From Candidatus Mcinerneyibacteriota bacterium (GTDB lineage: Bacteria > Macinerneyibacteriota > Macinerneyibacteria > Macinerneyibacteriales > DSCS01): DNA of 64,000 nt. The position numbers and the translations under genes were made by a program. The stretch lies in contig JAFGWL010000056.1 in NCBI GenBank assembly GCA_016937175.1, positions 186,001-250,000 of the forward strand, read 5' to 3'. This document shows, in pieces, positions 1 to 9,247 of the stretch; position 1 is the stretch's first letter, and every line of letters starts with the position of its first letter. The notes under the pieces are model-generated. The model saw only the letters and a list, made by a program, of their open reading frames with translations, was not told the origin of the DNA and did no database searches.

Positions 1-740
1 CCTTGCCGGAAAAGCCCGCAGATCAGGGCCACACCTCCAGGGCCGCAGGCGGACTGATGCTCCAGGGCATATGGAATGATCTCCTTCCATTCTCCCTTGC
101 TCACCTTTTTAATGAACTCAGGGTCTTTTTGCCGGGTCACATATTCATATCCCGCAGCTCCTGTCCCCAGGGAAGAGTCTCCGTAACGGAACCCGTAGTG
201 AGTCAAATCGGTACTGGCCACAAAGATCACTTCCGGATGATCCTCTTTTAGTTTTTCAAGGATATTGACATAATCCGTAAGGCTTTTCTGGATCCCCGGA
301 GGAACTGAGACGGGAATGATCCGGCTCCGGGGATAGAGGTACTTTAAAAAAGGAAGCTGGACCTCGATGGAATGTTCCCCTTCATGGGCCCGGGCTGAAT
401 GGAGAAAGAGCGATTCATCGAAATAGTCTCTGATAAGCCCATGGGCAACGGGCATATCTCCCAAAGGAGTCTCCCAGGCACCTTCCGGAAAGACAGCAGG
501 ACGCTCCACTCCGTAGGTATGGACGGCCCCCAGGAGGAGGAAGACGGCATCGGGGCAGGCATTCAAAGCTGCCAAGGCTCTGAGAGCGATTCCTCCTGAG
601 AAGGCCCAGCCTGCATGGGGAACGATGCCCCCCCGGTATTCCCTCAGCCCTGTCTCTGACAGCTCGCATTTGATAAAAGCTTCGATCTCAGCGGCCCGGG
701 CAGGATAAAACTGTCCGGACACGACAGCATTTCGTCTCAT
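1..740 (-). CDS. amrB: AmmeMemoRadiSam system protein B (MEMO family), 3' end outside window
   Basis: Reading the minus strand from the ATG at 738-740 gives 246 codons with no stop before the window edge, so the C-terminus is missing. The family hallmarks are visible: PHAGW followed by SGG near residues 41-50 and STDLTHYG at 176-183, both part of the metal-site fold shared with class III extradiol dioxygenases. MEMO proteins of bacteria usually sit with a radical SAM enzyme and an AMMECR1 protein; their exact reaction is not settled. The SNF2 helicase stop lies 8 bases upstream, and AGGAGGCGG precedes the ATG, so the two genes are probably co-transcribed. Partners, if present, lie outside this window. 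Confidence 0.93.
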   Translation of the reverse strand, partial: MRRNAVVSGQFYPARAAEIEAFIKCELSETGLREYRGGIVPHAGWAFSGGIALRALAALNACPDAVFLLLGAVHTYGVERPAVFPEGAWETPLGDMPVAHGLIRDYFDESLFLHSARAHEGEHSIEVQLPFLKYLYPRSRIIPVSVPPGIQKSLTDYVNILEKLKEDHPEVIFVASTDLTHYGFRYGDSSLGTGAAGYEYVTRQKDPEFIKKVSKGEWKEIIPYALEHQSACGPGGVALICGLFRQ

Positions 741-748
741 TCCGCCTC

Positions 749-3553
749 CTATTCAAACAATATTTTAAGATCCTCCCACGACATCGTTTTCATGAAAGCG
801 GTATCGGTAAAGTCGAGAGAGTGGAACATCTCGCTCTTCTCTTCCTGCATTCTGATGATCTTTTCCTCGATAGTCCCTTCGGTGATCAGCTTATAGACAT
901 TGACAGTCCGGGTCTGCCCCATTCTGTAAGCCCGGTCCGTGGCCTGTCTTTCCACCATGGGATTCCACCAGGGATCAAAGTGGACCACGACATCCGCCCC
1001 TGTGATATTCAGGCCGGTGCCTCCGGCTTTGAGACTGACCAGGATGATGGGGGTTTCTCTGTTTTCATTGAAACGGTCGACGATCTCCACCCGGTTCGGG
1101 GTCTTTCCGTCGATATATTCAAAAGGGATCTTATCTTTTCTCAGCTCATCACGGATGATATGAAGCATTTTTACAAACTGGCTGAAGAGAAGGATCCGGT
1201 GTCCGCCGTCCATGGATTCTGCGAGGATCTCTCTGAGCAGATCCATTTTTGCTGAGATATCTTCATTCTCAGTGAGCTCAGGATAGATCATCCCCGGATG
1301 GTTACAGATCTGGCGCAGCCTGATCAGCGCGCTGAGGATATGCATACGGCTCTTGACAAATCCCTCTTTTTCCACAAGCCCGAAGATCTCGTTTCTGATC
1401 TCCCCGAGAAATCGCTGATAAAGGGCCTTCTGCCCGTCTGTGAGAGGGACGACAGAGACCTGTTCGATCTTGGGAGGAAGCTCTGTGAGGACCTCTTCTT
1501 TTGTCCTTCTGAGGATAAACGGCTTGATCTTCATATTCAGCTCGTTGAGGACTTCTTCATTCTTTTCTTTGACGATCTCTTTGTCGTAATAATCGACGAA
1601 ATGCCTTCTTGTCCCCAGGTATCCGGGCATGATAAAGTCAAAGATCGACCAGAGCTCGCGAATGGAATTCTCCATAGGGGTCCCTGTCAGTACCAGTTTA
1701 AACATGGCGTCGAGTTTTTTAACGCTCCTGGCTACTTTGGTCTGATAATTCTTGATATGCTGGGCTTCATCCAGGATGACATAGTGGTAGACCCGATCCT
1801 CGTAGAGGTCGATATCGTTGCGGAGGAGGGAGTAGGAGGTGATGAGCAAGTCCGCTTTCTCCGACCCGGCGATGATCTCTTCTCTCTGAGCCCGGTTACC
1901 CTCCACCACGGCACATTTCATATGCGGTGTGAATTTCTTCACTTCCTTGACCCAGTTATGCATCAGGGATTTGGGGCATACAACCATGGAGGGCAGCGCG
2001 CTGCTGACAGAAATCATCATGGCCAGAGCCTGGACTGTCTTTCCCAATCCCATGTCATCGGCCAGCACTCCGGAGAGTTTATAGCGGTGGAGAAAATGAA
2101 GCCAATAATAACCCTCTTTCTGATAAGGCCGGAGGATCTTATCCAAGCTTTCCGGGACAGGTATCTTTCTGATTCCTTTGACATCCATGAGCTCTTCATA
2201 GAGGGCCCGGAAACGCTCGTCACCCCGGATCTCGATGTCTTTATTCTTCTTGACGTAGTTGATCAGGTGAGGCAGGTAATAGATCTTATGCTGGAAGCTC
2301 TCTTTTTTATCCAGAGAGAGTGCAAAAGCCGCCTTAAAGTCCTCCATGAATTGACGGATCTCTTCCAGGTTCACAAGCTTCAGGATCCTTGTCTTATCCA
2401 ATTTGATAAAGGGGTCCCCTTTACGGATATGATCTCTCAGCATCTCAGGGTCAAGCGAATAATCCTCTTTCAGCCCGCACCCGAAATTCAGGGTAAATGA
2501 AGAGTCCTCTTCCAGAGATATTTCCAGAACCGGTTTGATGGTCACATTGAAAATGCGGATCTGCCGGAATTCCGGGGTCAGCCTCTTTGTCCAGTCAGAG
2601 GGGATCCTTTTAAATCCGTTGATGAGAAAGTCGATGATATCATCATTGTCCTTGAGGACGAAAAAGCCCTCTTCCCATTTGAAGTTATATTGAAAGAAAA
2701 AAAGAAAAAGACGGCGTTCCTTCTTGGGGTCTCTGCGGATAAAATTGATCTGGTCATCTACGGTCTTGACGATATAGGGGCCTTTTTTGACAATATCGCT
2801 GTAAGTAAAATCCATCTTCCCGTAATGATAGATGGGATCCACTTTGATGATCCCTTCGGAGTAGTCAAGCTTTAATTCTATATTGAGCTGGTTATGGTGG
2901 ATCTCCAGACGTCTTATTTCCCCGTCCCATTGAAAATCGAGGTATCTGTTCCAGTAATTGTGATAATTATCGATAAAATCAAAGAGCTCCTCCTCCCGGA
3001 ACTCCTTCCCCTTAGTCAGAATCCTGTCCCAGAGAGGCTGGGAATAGACCGGAAGAAGGCGGGCCAGCAGGGAACCGCTCAGATACCACTTCTCTCCCTC
3101 GAAGGAAAGGATGCGCGAACTGGCTTCAGGCCCTGGGTTGACCGATATGCTCTCCTGACTGCATCGGATGAGGACAGCCGGTTTTTCGAACTTTTCGCGG
3201 ACATCCAGCCGTACCCCTGAAGAGAGCAGATAAAGCTGCTCATACCCGATCAGAAGGCTCAGGAGATCTCTGGCATAGGGGCCATGAAGGACAAAAGCCT
3301 TGTTGACAAATTTCCCGAATTTCAGGAGATGCTCCAGAATCATCTCCTGATGCTCCGTCAAAGTCCCGAGGATGTCGAATATCTCCTCTTCCCGGAAAAA
3401 ATCCCGGGTTGCATTCTCGGGATGGCTGATAAACTCCATCATCTCGTTCTGCAGCCCTGGCCAGTCCGTCTCCCGGCCCGGTTTCAGCGTAATGAATATA
3501 TCGCTGATCGTATCTTCTATACCGATGTAAAAGGGCAGGGGCCTTTCAGTCAT
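749..3553 (-). CDS. SNF2-family DEAD/DEAH-box helicase
   Basis: A 934-residue Swi2/Snf2 ATPase. Motif I DDMGLGKT is near residue 499, motif II DEAQH near 596, motif III LTGTPMEN near 622, and motifs V/VI (GGTGLN, then DPWWNP and ATDRAYRMGQ) near 850-875. The N-terminal ~450 residues match the size of the region found in bacterial SNF2 proteins before the helicase core; I recognise no separate domain there. Such proteins translocate on double-stranded DNA and remodel bound protein, like RapA, but the cellular role of this subgroup is unknown. It follows the TPR gene by 60 bases and precedes amrB by 8, suggesting one operon. GGAG lies before the ATG. There is no restriction or defence gene nearby. 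Confidence 0.95.
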   Translation of the reverse strand: MTERPLPFYIGIEDTISDIFITLKPGRETDWPGLQNEMMEFISHPENATRDFFREEEIFDILGTLTEHQEMILEHLLKFGKFVNKAFVLHGPYARDLLSLLIGYEQLYLLSSGVRLDVREKFEKPAVLIRCSQESISVNPGPEASSRILSFEGEKWYLSGSLLARLLPVYSQPLWDRILTKGKEFREEELFDFIDNYHNYWNRYLDFQWDGEIRRLEIHHNQLNIELKLDYSEGIIKVDPIYHYGKMDFTYSDIVKKGPYIVKTVDDQINFIRRDPKKERRLFLFFFQYNFKWEEGFFVLKDNDDIIDFLINGFKRIPSDWTKRLTPEFRQIRIFNVTIKPVLEISLEEDSSFTLNFGCGLKEDYSLDPEMLRDHIRKGDPFIKLDKTRILKLVNLEEIRQFMEDFKAAFALSLDKKESFQHKIYYLPHLINYVKKNKDIEIRGDERFRALYEELMDVKGIRKIPVPESLDKILRPYQKEGYYWLHFLHRYKLSGVLADDMGLGKTVQALAMMISVSSALPSMVVCPKSLMHNWVKEVKKFTPHMKCAVVEGNRAQREEIIAGSEKADLLITSYSLLRNDIDLYEDRVYHYVILDEAQHIKNYQTKVARSVKKLDAMFKLVLTGTPMENSIRELWSIFDFIMPGYLGTRRHFVDYYDKEIVKEKNEEVLNELNMKIKPFILRRTKEEVLTELPPKIEQVSVVPLTDGQKALYQRFLGEIRNEIFGLVEKEGFVKSRMHILSALIRLRQICNHPGMIYPELTENEDISAKMDLLREILAESMDGGHRILLFSQFVKMLHIIRDELRKDKIPFEYIDGKTPNRVEIVDRFNENRETPIILVSLKAGGTGLNITGADVVVHFDPWWNPMVERQATDRAYRMGQTRTVNVYKLITEGTIEEKIIRMQEEKSEMFHSLDFTDTAFMKTMSWEDLKILFE

Positions 3554-3613
3554 ATCTCCATCTCTTCATCGTTTATCTTTTACTGTACCCCCATAAAATA
3601 AAACGGGCAAGCC

Positions 3614-6600
3614 TTAATGCTGTCGTATCTCCCTGATACGCGATGCGGCTGTCTTACTGTACACGGTCTCTTTTCCTGATATCTGAATAATATATTCGTA
3701 GATCTCCACGGCTTTATCCATCTCTCCCAGCGCTTCATAGGCAGTCCCGCCCTGGAAGAGCGCGGTGACCATCCACTGAAAATCTTCATCGGTATTGACA
3801 GGGAGGTATTTCACTTTCATAAACTCACGGATGGCATCCCGGTAGTGTCCCCGGGCATAATAACAGTCTCCGATATTGAACTGGATTTCCATCTTCAGAG
3901 AGTCCGGTGCCCGGTCAATAAAGGAAGTGAGACGGCCCAGGGCCTCGTCATACTTCCTCTCATCCATAAAAGTATAGACAATATTGAGAAGAGCTCCGTA
4001 GTAAAGGGGTGTTTCAGGGAAACGGTCCACGACCTGCTGAAACGCTTCACGGGCTTTACCGGTCTCCCCCTCTTCCTTAAAGAGGAGTCCCCGGTTATAG
4101 AGCGCATCGGGACTGGGTTTGAATTCGTAGGAGCGTTGGAAATAGTCCAGCGCCTTATCTTTATCGCCCAGAGCATAATGGGCCTGTCCCAGGGAAAGAT
4201 AGAGCTTTTCCTTTCCTTCGAAGGAGGGGTTAGCCTCAAGACGAAGGAAGATGTCCAGAGCCTTGTCCGTCTCGCCCTTTCCCAGGCGGATATTTCCGAG
4301 CATGAAGGCTGCCTGAAGGTTCCAGGGTGTCTCCAGGACTTCCTTCCCCCCGCCGGCCTGAATAAAATAATCTTCCGCCCGTCCGGCATCTTTTTTCCCC
4401 AGATAGGCCACTTCTCCCAAGACATAAGATATCTCTTCCTCAAACTCTCTGAGGGTTTTGCTGTTCTTTCGACGAAGAGCAAGTCCTTCGTCAAGGCGGT
4501 TCAGACGGGTAAGTGCAATGACACGCCGGCTGACGGAATAAGCATCCCCCTCCCGGAAAAACTCCAGGATATCCCTCCAGCGCTCCTGCTCAGCCAAAGC
4601 TTTATAGACCCGGCCCCGGACATCCCTTCCGCGGGCTTTTCCCAGAAGCCCCATGGCCTCTTCATCCATCCCCAGCTTCAGGCAGGCAAGTCCCTTGACC
4701 ACAGCAAGCCCACCCTCTTCCGCCGTGATGTTCAGGCAGGCTTTCCGGGCGGCTTCTTTCTGTCCGTCAAGGATCAGGGCATCCAGATAGAGTCCCATGA
4801 CCTCCGGGTCGTTATAATATTCGGGCAGACGGGTCAGGACATTATAGATATTGAAGATCACTTCTTCGTAATCGGCTTCGCCGAAGGCGATATCGGCCAG
4901 CAGAAGGCTGGCTTTGACCTTCATCTCAAAGGGCTTCGTAATGGACAAAAGAAGCTCCCTGGCTTCCCCGTTACGCCCTGTCCGGTGATAGATAGATGCC
5001 AGATAGTAGGACAGAGTCCCCCTCTTTTCCCCCTCTGTTTCAAGCAGTCCGGTAAAGAGGCGTTCGGCCTCTCCGTAATTGGAGTTGTAATAGGCAGTCA
5101 TGGCACGGGCATACTCTTCAGCAGGTGTTCCTGCCACACTTTCGGGAAGCGGGAGCTCTTTGAACGCCTCTTCCCTCTCTTCACTGATAAGAAAATCGAT
5201 ATAGCTCCGCACCGTATCCTGGCTCACAGACCCGGGAAAGTTCGAAAAGGCGTAAAGGAAATCATCCTCTTCCAGAGTCCCTTCCATGTCATAATAGACC
5301 AGGACATGGGAATAGACTTCTCCTGCAGCCGGATGGTCTTTGCGTGCGTTGAAGAACGATTCGATTTCGCTTTTCGGCCCCTTTTTCAGAAGCAGGGCAT
5401 AAGCTCCCGCCCGGAGGGCCTTCTCATCGTCCCGCCCGCCTTTTTGGTAATACTCATAGGCTTTGCTGAAATCTTTGACCGAGAAAAAGACATCGCCCCG
5501 CTGTCTGTAGAGCTCTTTTTCTCCCACGGGTTCTTTCAGCTGCTGCTCCAGGAGGCCGTCCAGCGCGGCAAGGCCCCGGGTTATATCGGTGATGATATAA
5601 CGGTTCAGATAATCGATCCTTTTGCGGGCCTTATCGGCCAGGGGGGAGAAGGGGAAACGCTCTCCGATATTTTTGTAAGCTGTCACGGCTCTGTCGTAGC
5701 GAGGGATCTTCTCATAACAGAGGCCTATCTCATAAAGGGCTTTATCCCCATATCCTTCAGTATTGAAGGCAATACGCTCAAAGGCGGCGATGGCCCGCTC
5801 ATAATCCTTCATCTCATAGGCATAGATCCGCCCGACACGATAGACCAGATAAGGGACCTGGGGATCCCGGGAGAAATATGTAATATAATCGAGAAGGGCA
5901 TTGACGGCCTGGGCATGGAAACCGCCATCTTCAAAAAATTCGGCTTTCTCCATAAGAGCTCTTTTGATTTCGGCTTCATCCTGCCTGTTTCTGTGGAATC
6001 CTGCCATTTGATCGAAGAGAGCTGCGATCTTTTCCGTGTCCCAGCCTCTTTTTTCTCTCTCGATATCCAGAGCGAGCCTGACGATGTCGGGATAAAGGGA
6101 GCTGTCAGGATAGGCCTTAAGAAAATAGTCGACCTCCTTTGCCGCCTCCTCCTTCTTGCCCAGCAGAAGAAGGGCTTCGGCTTTCCCTTTCAGGGCATCA
6201 TCAGCCATAGCGCTGTTGGGGTTCTTGTCAAGAAGAGACTGGAAAGCGGCTGCGGCTTCGGAAAAGGCCCTCTTTTCCATATATACCCGTCCCTTTCCGT
6301 AAAGAGCCCGGTAATAGTACTCGCTCTCCGGATAGCGTGACATGAGCCCCTGATACTCTCTGAGAGCCTTATCATAATCATACTGACCGAAGGCGATCTC
6401 CGCTCTGTACCAGGCCCATTTCCCCGGATCGAGGTCCTTCTCCTCTAATTTTTCCAAAAATGGACGGGCCTTTTCCATCTCTCCCCGTTCAAAATGGTAG
6501 TCCAGAAGAGAGATATAGGCCTTTTTCAGATTGTCTCCCCTCGGGTTGAGATTGATGATTTCCTTCATTGCCTTAAAATAGGCCTCATGTTCACCGGCTT

Positions 6601-7036
6601 GCCGGTAGAGAGATGCCGCCAGAAACAGGGTCTCGGTGTAGAGGGAGGTATCTTTATAAAAGCGCCTGATCTTTTCTGCCGTCTCAAGAGCCTGTTTTTT
6701 CATTCCGCTTTCATCCAGGGCCAAAGCGATGTAATAGAGGATATCGCCTAAAGCCGGGCTCTCCTCATAACGCTGAAGGAACCTGTTCCCTTCCGTGAGG
6801 ACCATATTCCACTTCTCCAGACGGGCATACGAGGCGATCAGCTTCCGGTAAGCGCCTTCGACCCGCCGGTCCTGGGGGTTCTCATTGATAAATGTCTTAT
6901 ACTCTTCCACGGCCAGGTCAAAAAAACCATCCTGAAAGAGTTTTTCGGCATAGTCGAATCCTCCGATGATCCCCGAGACAGAAACAGGGGAGAGGATCAA
7001 CACCACGATGACCGCGATTTTATGAAGAAACTTCAT
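3614..7036 (-). CDS. large exported tetratricopeptide-repeat protein
   Basis: An 1140-residue protein with an N-terminal signal peptide (MKFLHK start, hydrophobic core to about residue 22, then GFDYAEKLF) followed by TPR-type helical pairs along nearly the whole length. Repeats such as ALDYFQRSYEFKPSPDALYN and GKAREAFQQVVDRFPETPLY are textbook TPR units of the YbgF/BamD/tol-pal type. It is probably periplasmic or surface-attached and acts as a protein-binding scaffold; no enzymatic domain is seen. The start codon overlaps the end of the upstream polyferredoxin gene by 17 bases and has GAAAGGAG before it, so translation of the two is probably coupled. The partner is unknown. Confidence 0.9.
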   Translation of the reverse strand: MKFLHKIAVIVVLILSPVSVSGIIGGFDYAEKLFQDGFFDLAVEEYKTFINENPQDRRVEGAYRKLIASYARLEKWNMVLTEGNRFLQRYEESPALGDILYYIALALDESGMKKQALETAEKIRRFYKDTSLYTETLFLAASLYRQAGEHEAYFKAMKEIINLNPRGDNLKKAYISLLDYHFERGEMEKARPFLEKLEEKDLDPGKWAWYRAEIAFGQYDYDKALREYQGLMSRYPESEYYYRALYGKGRVYMEKRAFSEAAAAFQSLLDKNPNSAMADDALKGKAEALLLLGKKEEAAKEVDYFLKAYPDSSLYPDIVRLALDIEREKRGWDTEKIAALFDQMAGFHRNRQDEAEIKRALMEKAEFFEDGGFHAQAVNALLDYITYFSRDPQVPYLVYRVGRIYAYEMKDYERAIAAFERIAFNTEGYGDKALYEIGLCYEKIPRYDRAVTAYKNIGERFPFSPLADKARKRIDYLNRYIITDITRGLAALDGLLEQQLKEPVGEKELYRQRGDVFFSVKDFSKAYEYYQKGGRDDEKALRAGAYALLLKKGPKSEIESFFNARKDHPAAGEVYSHVLVYYDMEGTLEEDDFLYAFSNFPGSVSQDTVRSYIDFLISEEREEAFKELPLPESVAGTPAEEYARAMTAYYNSNYGEAERLFTGLLETEGEKRGTLSYYLASIYHRTGRNGEARELLLSITKPFEMKVKASLLLADIAFGEADYEEVIFNIYNVLTRLPEYYNDPEVMGLYLDALILDGQKEAARKACLNITAEEGGLAVVKGLACLKLGMDEEAMGLLGKARGRDVRGRVYKALAEQERWRDILEFFREGDAYSVSRRVIALTRLNRLDEGLALRRKNSKTLREFEEEISYVLGEVAYLGKKDAGRAEDYFIQAGGGKEVLETPWNLQAAFMLGNIRLGKGETDKALDIFLRLEANPSFEGKEKLYLSLGQAHYALGDKDKALDYFQRSYEFKPSPDALYNRGLLFKEEGETGKAREAFQQVVDRFPETPLYYGALLNIVYTFMDERKYDEALGRLTSFIDRAPDSLKMEIQFNIGDCYYARGHYRDAIREFMKVKYLPVNTDEDFQWMVTALFQGGTAYEALGEMDKAVEIYEYIIQISGKETVYSKTAASRIREIRQH

Positions 7037-7862
7037 TGAAAGCTCCTTTCTTCTTCAAAAGAGGGGTAAAAGAGATACATGAGACCGGGCACGCAGGGAG
7101 ACAGTCTCCGCAGCGGATACACTCCTCAGACCCGGGGTCTTCGCTGATATTGATATCCACAGGGCAGACGGAGCGGCAAGCTCCGCAAGAGACACAGCGG
7201 CCCATGTCCACATGGATGGTATAGAGGCTGATCCTATTGAAAAACCCCAGTATTGTCCCCAAAGGACAGGTCGTCCTGCAGAAAAAACGGGGGATGACTA
7301 CGGATAAACCGCTGTAGGCGATAAGGAGCCCCACTTTCCAGAAATAGAGGAGCCCAAGGGGGATATTCAATGACCAGACCAGTGTCAACCCGCCCTCCAG
7401 GGTCCCTGCAGGGCAGATATAGGTGCAAAAGGCCGGTTTCAGGAGAACAAGAGGCAGAATTACGATAAAGAGGCCCAGGATGATATAGCGGATCAGGATG
7501 AAAAAACGGGGCAGTCCCAGAGAGATGGAAGAGATCTTCTTCAACAGGTCCTGATAAAACCCGAAGGGACAGAGATGGCCGCAATACCACCGCCCTGCCA
7601 GAAGCCCGGCGCTTCCCAGAAGCCCCAAGACAAGAAGAGAGATGTGGCGGGCCTGGCTGTAGATCATATACTGCAGGCTGCCCAGGGGGCATGAAGTCAG
7701 TGCCCCCGGACAGGAGTAACAATTAAGGACCGGCAGACAGAGCCCCTTTGACTCACCCTGAAAGGGAGCAGCTTCGATAAATCCTTTAATATTGGAATTG
7801 ATACCTATGCTGAAGAGAAGCTGCCGCCAAAAACGTTTTTTGAAAAAAGAAAGCCATTTCAT
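7020..7862 (-). CDS. NapH/CcoG-like membrane polyferredoxin (4Fe-4S binding protein)
   Basis: A 280-residue membrane protein. N-terminal cysteines C42, C48, C51 and C58 (LNCYSCPGA context) are followed by several transmembrane segments, each carrying a CPxG-type motif (CPFGF, CPAGT, CPLGT), and two bacterial ferredoxin motifs at the C-terminus (C223/226/229/233 and C248/251/254/258, each ending CP). This is the architecture of the NapH/NosR/CcoG electron-transfer family, which passes electrons across or along the membrane. The gene starts one base after the stop of the CXXC mini-protein and overlaps the TPR gene, so the three form a tight unit. The electron donor and acceptor are not encoded here. 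Confidence 0.92.
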   Translation of the reverse strand: MKWLSFFKKRFWRQLLFSIGINSNIKGFIEAAPFQGESKGLCLPVLNCYSCPGALTSCPLGSLQYMIYSQARHISLLVLGLLGSAGLLAGRWYCGHLCPFGFYQDLLKKISSISLGLPRFFILIRYIILGLFIVILPLVLLKPAFCTYICPAGTLEGGLTLVWSLNIPLGLLYFWKVGLLIAYSGLSVVIPRFFCRTTCPLGTILGFFNRISLYTIHVDMGRCVSCGACRSVCPVDINISEDPGSEECIRCGDCLPACPVSCISFTPLLKKKGAFNEVSS

Positions 7863-7863
7863 A

Positions 7864-8010
7864 TTATCCGATCCCGATGCACCCGTAGCAGATGTAAATA
7901 CCGTTGTTTTTAATGAGTTCCCATTCCCCCGTCAGAAGGCCCGCCAGGATCAAAAGGAGAGCCAGAAAAAGCAGGAGGGCCGCTGTGCGGATCTTATTCT
8001 TCTTTGTCAA
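7864..8010 (-). CDS. CXXC-motif membrane mini-protein (CD1871A-like)
   Basis: A 48-codon reading frame, probably too short for automatic calls. It has a lysine-rich start (TKKNKIRT), one hydrophobic helix over residues 9-27, and a C-terminal ICYGCIGIG that carries the CXXC pair at 41 and 44. This form closely matches the short CXXC family named after Clostridioides CD1871A, whose members end in a similar ICxxCIGIG and sit beside 4Fe-4S proteins. The only start codon after the in-frame stop at 8023-8025 is TTG at 8010, preceded by GGGGGATTTATC. It overlaps the end of folP by 17 bases, and its stop is one base from the polyferredoxin ATG. Function unknown; a redox or assembly partner of the polyferredoxin is an inference. 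Confidence 0.82.
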   Translation of the reverse strand: MTKKNKIRTAALLLFLALLLILAGLLTGEWELIKNNGIYICYGCIGIG

Positions 8011-9190
8011 GATAAATCCCCCTTATCACACGGACAGCGTCCCGGGCAGCTGCCACGTCGTGGACCCGGAGGATGTCGGCTCCGTTGCCCAGGGCCACAG
8101 CGTGAGCGGCGACAGTTCCCCACAGACGCCCGGCCGGCGGGCGCCCTGTAAGGGTCCCGAGAAACGATTTTCTTGAAAGCCCCATGACAAGGGGATAGGG
8201 GAGGGATTTAAACTCTCTCAGCCGCCTGAGAAGAGCGGTATTGTCTTCGAGCCGCTTCCCGAACCCTATTCCCGGGTCGATGAGGAGAGAATCTGCCGCG
8301 ATCCCCGATTTCCGGGCTTCTTCCGTCCGGCCGGCAAGATATGCATAGACTTCACCCGTGACATCTTCGTAAAAGGGGTTTTCCTGCATGGTATCAGGTG
8401 TCCCCTTCATATGCATAAGGATAACAGCGGCTTTAAAAGAGGCTGCTGTGGGAGCCATCTCAGGGTCATGAGAAAGCGCCGAGACGTCATTGATGATATC
8501 CGCCCCGTTTTCCAGAGCCTTGCGGGCGACATAGCTCTTGCGTGTATCCACCGAGACAGGGATCTCCGGAGCTTTTTCCCGGATAAGGGCCAGGGGCCTT
8601 TCTATTCGCTCCCACTCTTCAGAAGGCGATACCTCCCGGCTTCCCGGCCGGGTGGATTCTCCCCCGATATCGATAAGGTCGGCCCCCTCTTCTATAAGCT
8701 GTCTGATCCGGTTCTTTAAGGTGGCTTCATCTGTATGATGCCCTCCATCATAAAACGAATCGGGGGTCACATTAAGGATTCCCATGACCAGAGGGGCTGA
8801 AAGGCCGATCTCTTTGCCCCGGGCCCGGAAAAAGGCAGGAGGTGTATCGGGATTCAGCAGCGCGCGCGCTATTTGTTTCAGGCCGAAGGGCTGCTGTTCC
8901 AGTTTCCGGCTAAGTTTTTCCAGGTTTCTCCGGGTCCCCATGAGAATGATATCGGTCTTTTCAGGCTTCCCGGAAATGGCCGAACGGGGCAGCACAGCAT
9001 CGGCCCCTACGCTTAGAGCATCCTGTTTTATGATATTGGCCGCTTCAATGCGACACCCTTCTATCTTGATCAGCCGGACCTCTCTCTTTCTCTCAAAGAT
9101 CTCCAGGGCATAAGGGTCCACCCCGATTCTCTTGAGTTCATTTAAAAAATCCCCCTCTGAAGGATAGAGGCACCTCATCCGAGTCTCCAT
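7994..9190 (-). CDS. folP: dihydropteroate synthase with N-terminal extension
   Basis: Condenses p-aminobenzoate with hydroxymethyl-dihydropterin diphosphate in folate synthesis. The TIM-barrel signatures are all present: MGILNVTPDSF at 136-146, GGESTRPGS at 176-184, VDTRKS at 214-219, NDVSA at 234-238, DPGIGFGK at 305-312, SRKSF near 339 and RVHD at 375-378. At 398 residues it is about 120 longer than the minimal enzyme; the extra N-terminal region (1-130) is a known variant in several anaerobe lineages and is of unknown function. A promoter lies in the end of the upstream GH13 gene. The 3' end overlaps the CXXC mini-protein. Confidence 0.95.
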   Translation of the reverse strand: METRMRCLYPSEGDFLNELKRIGVDPYALEIFERKREVRLIKIEGCRIEAANIIKQDALSVGADAVLPRSAISGKPEKTDIILMGTRRNLEKLSRKLEQQPFGLKQIARALLNPDTPPAFFRARGKEIGLSAPLVMGILNVTPDSFYDGGHHTDEATLKNRIRQLIEEGADLIDIGGESTRPGSREVSPSEEWERIERPLALIREKAPEIPVSVDTRKSYVARKALENGADIINDVSALSHDPEMAPTAASFKAAVILMHMKGTPDTMQENPFYEDVTGEVYAYLAGRTEEARKSGIAADSLLIDPGIGFGKRLEDNTALLRRLREFKSLPYPLVMGLSRKSFLGTLTGRPPAGRLWGTVAAHAVALGNGADILRVHDVAAARDAVRVIRGIYLDKEE

Positions 9191-9247
9191 ATCACTCCTG
9201 TCGTTAGCCGTATTGATTGTCCGGGATTACGGGAAAACAGCCCTTTC

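Noticed and set aside
1298-2500. 400-codon plus-strand frame opposite the SNF2 helicase
   Set aside because: Shadow of the helicase motifs; no domain, promoter or ribosome binding site supports it.
749-3553. SNF2 helicase as part of an anti-phage defence system
   Set aside because: No nuclease, methyltransferase or other defence partner is nearby, and the gene sits in a metabolic/envelope context.
3845-6340. 831-codon open frame on the plus strand opposite the TPR gene
   Set aside because: It is antisense to the repeats of a clear exported TPR protein; its composition (many FP, IPL and GQ runs) is that of a shadow frame, and it has no ribosome binding site or known motif.
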